The translations under genes and the position numbers were made by a program. The notes beneath the pieces were generated by a model. That model was not told where the DNA came from. It did no database searches and saw nothing but the letters and a program-made list of their open reading frames with translations. From assembly GCA_021730905.1 (NCBI GenBank), contig JAKFYK010000039.1, forward strand, positions 1-64,000: a stretch of 64,000 nucleotides of DNA, in the 5' to 3' direction. Positions 63,825-64,000 of the stretch are shown here, in pieces (positions within the stretch are counted from its first letter, which is position 1; the number at the start of each line of letters is the position of its first letter). The DNA comes from Betaproteobacteria bacterium (GTDB taxonomy: Bacteria; Pseudomonadota; Gammaproteobacteria; Burkholderiales; SG8-41).

Positions 63825-64000
63825 CGGAAGCTCATGGATTGTTCACGTTCTACTGGGAAGCCCAGCAGACGGCACGAGGAGAGAGGCACACAAACCCGAT
63901 GTCGAAAGCTGACTGCTGATTGCTTAAGCGCGCCATTGCACGTGACACGATGTATCTCAAAACAAGATAACCGTGCTGCGACACAGTGCAAAAGCTACCG
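63825..64000. other. Right edge of the window
   Basis: Upstream region of regulator 2; no motif recognised. The window ends here. Confidence 0.3.

Overview
The window looks like chromosomal DNA of a Gram-negative proteobacterium, most likely a betaproteobacterium. The pointers are a Bug-type solute-binding protein with TctA/TctB membrane subunits, FNR/ANR boxes, an Mla-type lipid transport operon, a giant NdvB-like cyclic glucan synthase, and a tRNA-Asn fragment of betaproteobacterial type. There is no rRNA or complete tRNA gene, so the assignment is inference.

Layout. 0-5.5 kb is a mobile-element end: a large serine recombinase with two small co-directional genes, a tyrosine integrase, then about 2.2 kb of non-coding DNA with three G-rich hairpin repeats, a perfect 17-bp inverted repeat and iteron-like direct repeats. 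5.5-6.3 kb is a GDT1-type manganese exporter under a yybP-ykoY-like riboswitch. 6.4-13.9 kb is an oxygen/second-messenger block: an FNR box, an ODP-type di-iron metallo-beta-lactamase-fold protein, a histidine kinase, a multi-PAS/GAF HD-GYP protein and a class III cyclase fused to a hemerythrin. 14-20.9 kb is scarred accessory DNA: IS3 remnant, NTF2-like protein, a two-gene cassette with a membrane-anchored metallophosphoesterase between two related non-coding repeats, a tRNA-Asn 3' fragment and a decayed dehydrogenase. 20.9-29.9 kb mixes unknowns, hydrolases, cupins, a transposase scrap and a BrnA-like antitoxin. 30-37 kb is a tripartite tricarboxylate transport and hydrolase region. 37-39.9 kb has TerD, alternative oxidase and small stress proteins. 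40-64 kb holds a stress/envelope set: exported proteins, collagen-like lipoprotein, Mla operon, BON lipoprotein, Crp-like regulator, OmpA protein, phosphoglucomutase, phosphoketolase, cyclic glucan synthase and a second Crp-like regulator.

Main discovery candidate. A 16-bp palindrome, consensus TGTNCGNTAGCGNACA, occurs at eight intergenic sites between 39.4 and 62.9 kb, plus a weaker copy near 34.2 kb. At most sites a -10-like hexamer with A at position 2 and T at position 6 lies at one fixed offset, as expected for class II activation by a Crp/Fnr-family protein. Two Crp-like regulators with near-identical recognition helices are encoded here. Three sites drive no ORF directly. They lie just upstream of compact stem-loop plus terminator units (about 80, 80 and 106 nt) with C/U-rich, anti-Shine-Dalgarno-like segments. 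I infer a stress regulon in which a Crp-like factor switches on envelope/stress genes together with small RNAs that could repress translation.

Second theme. Four different di-iron or oxygen-linked protein folds (ODP, hemerythrin, HD-GYP, alternative oxidase) are encoded in one window, three of them adjacent, with an FNR-type promoter in front of that block.
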